From positions 1,984,001 to 2,048,000 of the forward strand of contig OZ242287.1 in the NCBI GenBank assembly GCA_965207495.1: a stretch of DNA of 64,000 nt, given 5' to 3'. The stretch is from Bin5 sp965207495 (GTDB taxonomy: Bacteria > Chloroflexota > Anaerolineae > Caldilineales > Caldilineaceae). The stretch's first letter is position 1, and each line of letters begins with the position of its first letter. A program made the position numbers and the translations under genes. The notes beneath the pieces were generated by a model that saw only the letters and a list, made by a program, of their open reading frames with translations, had not been told where the DNA came from and made no database searches. Shown here piece after piece: positions 62,703 to 64,000 of the stretch.

Positions 62703-64000
62703 TCAACAGCTCTCTTCAACTGCTCTTTCAAATGCTTGCACGAGCCCGTCTATATGCTCATTCTCCGTCGGCAGGGAGAGAGCATTCATCGAAAGCCCCT
62801 GGCTCAGGAAGTAACCTTGATTCAGTAAAGAGAGGAAAACGCGATGGGCCGTTGCGCCGTCATTGCCGGCCAGGCTTCGGTAATCGACCAGCGGCTCATC
62901 CGTGAAATAGACGCTGAACAGAGAGCCCAGCACCACCGCCTGCAACGGAGTACTGATGCGTGCGCTGAGGTCCTCCAACCCCGCACGCAACCGTTCCCCC
63001 AATCCATTCATGTGCTCGAAAGCGCTCGGCGTCAACTGCTGTAAAGTGGCAAGACCCGCCGCCATCACCACCGCATGCGCACTGAAAGTGCCGCTCTGAA
63101 AGAACCCCGTCGGCTCACCGCTGCTGTCAAACAGATTCATGATGTCGGCGCGGCCGCCAAACGCCCCCACCGGGAACCCGCCTCCCACCAGCTTGCCGAA
63201 CGTCGTCAGATCCGGGCTGATGCCGTAGTGCTCCTGGGCGCCGCCGCGCGCGACGCGAAATGCCACCACCTCGTCGAGGACCAGCAGCACATCGTTTTCC
63301 TCGGTCACCCGGCGCACAGCCTGTATGTACTCCTTGCGGACTGGCAGGATACCTGTCTTGGGGTCGAGGATCACACAGGCCAGTTCGTCGCGGTGGCGGC
63401 GAACCAGCCTCTCCAGCGCCTCCTCATTGTTGAAGGGCAAGACGATCACCTCTGAGGGAGCATTGGGCGACATGCCGCCTGCCGTCGGCACCGAATAAGG
63501 TTCGTCGGCAGGGCCCGCTTTGTCCACCGGCGGCGCAACACTTACCTCTACCAAGTCATGGCTGCCGTGGTACCCGCCCTCCAACTTGGCAATCTTAGGG
63601 CGGCCGCTGAACCCGCGCGCCAGCCGGATCGCATGCAATGATGCCTCCGTTCCAGAGTTGCAAAAGCGGACTTTTTCCAGCGAGGCCACGCGCCTGCACA
63701 TCTCCTCCGCCAGCGCCCCTTCTGCACCGGTCGGCGCGCCCAGGGCGATGCCTCTGGTCAACTGTGCCTCGACCGCCGCATGTACCGCGGCGTTGTTGTG
63801 ACCCAGGATCTGACCGGTATGGTGGTTGGCAAAATCGACCCGCCGCCGCTCGTCTATGTCATAGAGATAGCACCCCTCGCCCCGCTGCATTGTGATCGGA
63901 TAGGGGGCGTAATAGTAGGCTCCTTTTGCCCCGCCCGGCATCGACTTGCGGTCTCTCTCAAACTGCTCTCGCGAGCCTTGAGTTTCCGAAGCATAGGTTG
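62703..64000 (-). CDS. Class-III PLP aminotransferase/glutamate-1-semialdehyde aminomutase-like (5' end outside window)
   Basis: The frame is open from the window edge (TYASETQGSREQFERDRKS before the first ATG at 63941), so the N terminus lies outside. The fold is class-III: GCYLYDIDERRRVDF, RFCNSGTEASLHAIRLAR, GGYHGSHD, LLVLDEVVAFRVARGG (DEV cofactor aspartate) and TTFGKLVGGGFPVGAFGG with the Schiff-base lysine. Many such GSAM-like enzymes outside haem gene clusters work in amino-acid or amine catabolism. It heads operon B as seen here, 111 bases before the two-domain amidohydrolase. Confidence 0.93.
   Translation of the reverse strand, partial: TYASETQGSREQFERDRKSMPGGAKGAYYYAPYPITMQRGEGCYLYDIDERRRVDFANHHTGQILGHNNAAVHAAVEAQLTRGIALGAPTGAEGALAEEMCRRVASLEKVRFCNSGTEASLHAIRLARGFSGRPKIAKLEGGYHGSHDLVEVSVAPPVDKAGPADEPYSVPTAGGMSPNAPSEVIVLPFNNEEALERLVRRHRDELACVILDPKTGILPVRKEYIQAVRRVTEENDVLLVLDEVVAFRVARGGAQEHYGISPDLTTFGKLVGGGFPVGAFGGRADIMNLFDSSGEPTGFFQSGTFSAHAVVMAAGLATLQQLTPSAFEHMNGLGERLRAGLEDLSARISTPLQAVVLGSLFSVYFTDEPLVDYRSLAGNDGATAHRVFLSLLNQGYFLSQGLSMNALSLPTENEHIDGLVQAFERAVEESC

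Overview
The window is bacterial, GC-rich and heavily duplicated. It most resembles an uncultured Chloroflexota genome (Caldilinea/Anaerolinea-like). The reasons are many ABC-type solute-binding lipoproteins, lineage-typical catabolic clusters of BNR/sialidase-fold proteins, DegT-type aminotransferases and amidohydrolase-2 proteins, an imuB/dnaE2 mutagenesis cassette behind a GAAC-N4-GTTC SOS box, and intergenic spaces full of short tandem and REP-like repeats. The taxon is an inference from gene content. No rRNA, tRNA or CRISPR array was recognised.

Layout. 1-5964: a sugar ABC transporter (3' end of the binding protein, two permeases), a YesL/DUF624-like membrane protein and a GH116 glycosidase, reading rightwards. 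6475-7875: a glutamine-synthetase-like ligase. 8206-10516: two secreted lipoproteins, one with LRR and three FN3-like repeats. 11558-14405: a small hypothetical protein, a DHA2-type MFS exporter and an antitoxin-like small protein. 14698-21948 (minus): two paralogous fused GAF-PAS-histidine kinase-receiver-winged-helix regulators, with a gene-poor stretch between them. 22146-23773: a decayed FN3/anchor-type surface protein gene split by a single amber codon, running into four 125-bp tandem repeats shared with the end of the convergent four-helix-bundle gene. 24310-29971 (minus): dnaE2 and imuB, with a LexA-type operator inside a near-consensus promoter upstream of imuB. 30000-34450: composite repeats and three lineage-type genes (coiled coil, FG-GAP propeller, zinc-motif protein).

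35039-64000 holds two large convergent catabolic operons. Operon A (35039-47956, plus) encodes a peptide-type ABC importer (binding lipoprotein and two permeases, no ATPase), four sialidase-fold proteins, a DegT aminotransferase, a formylglycine-enzyme-fold protein and a deacetylase-like protein. Operon B (48251-64000, minus) encodes a class-III aminotransferase (cut by the window edge), four amidohydrolase-2 ORFs carrying five domains, a DegT aminotransferase, two M14 metallopeptidase-like proteins, a second importer (again without ATPase) and a mannonate-dehydratase-like TIM barrel. The shared plan (importer, DegT enzyme, several hydrolases without signal peptides) suggests uptake of an amino-sugar or peptide-sugar conjugate followed by intracellular breakdown. 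The substrate cannot be read from the sequence.

Intergenic DNA before 35 kb and at 52.8-53.3 kb is colonised by a CACTGAC heptamer array family, a CCGTGG-containing family and at least two hairpin REP-like families. The main body of operon A, and of operon B apart from one block, lacks them.
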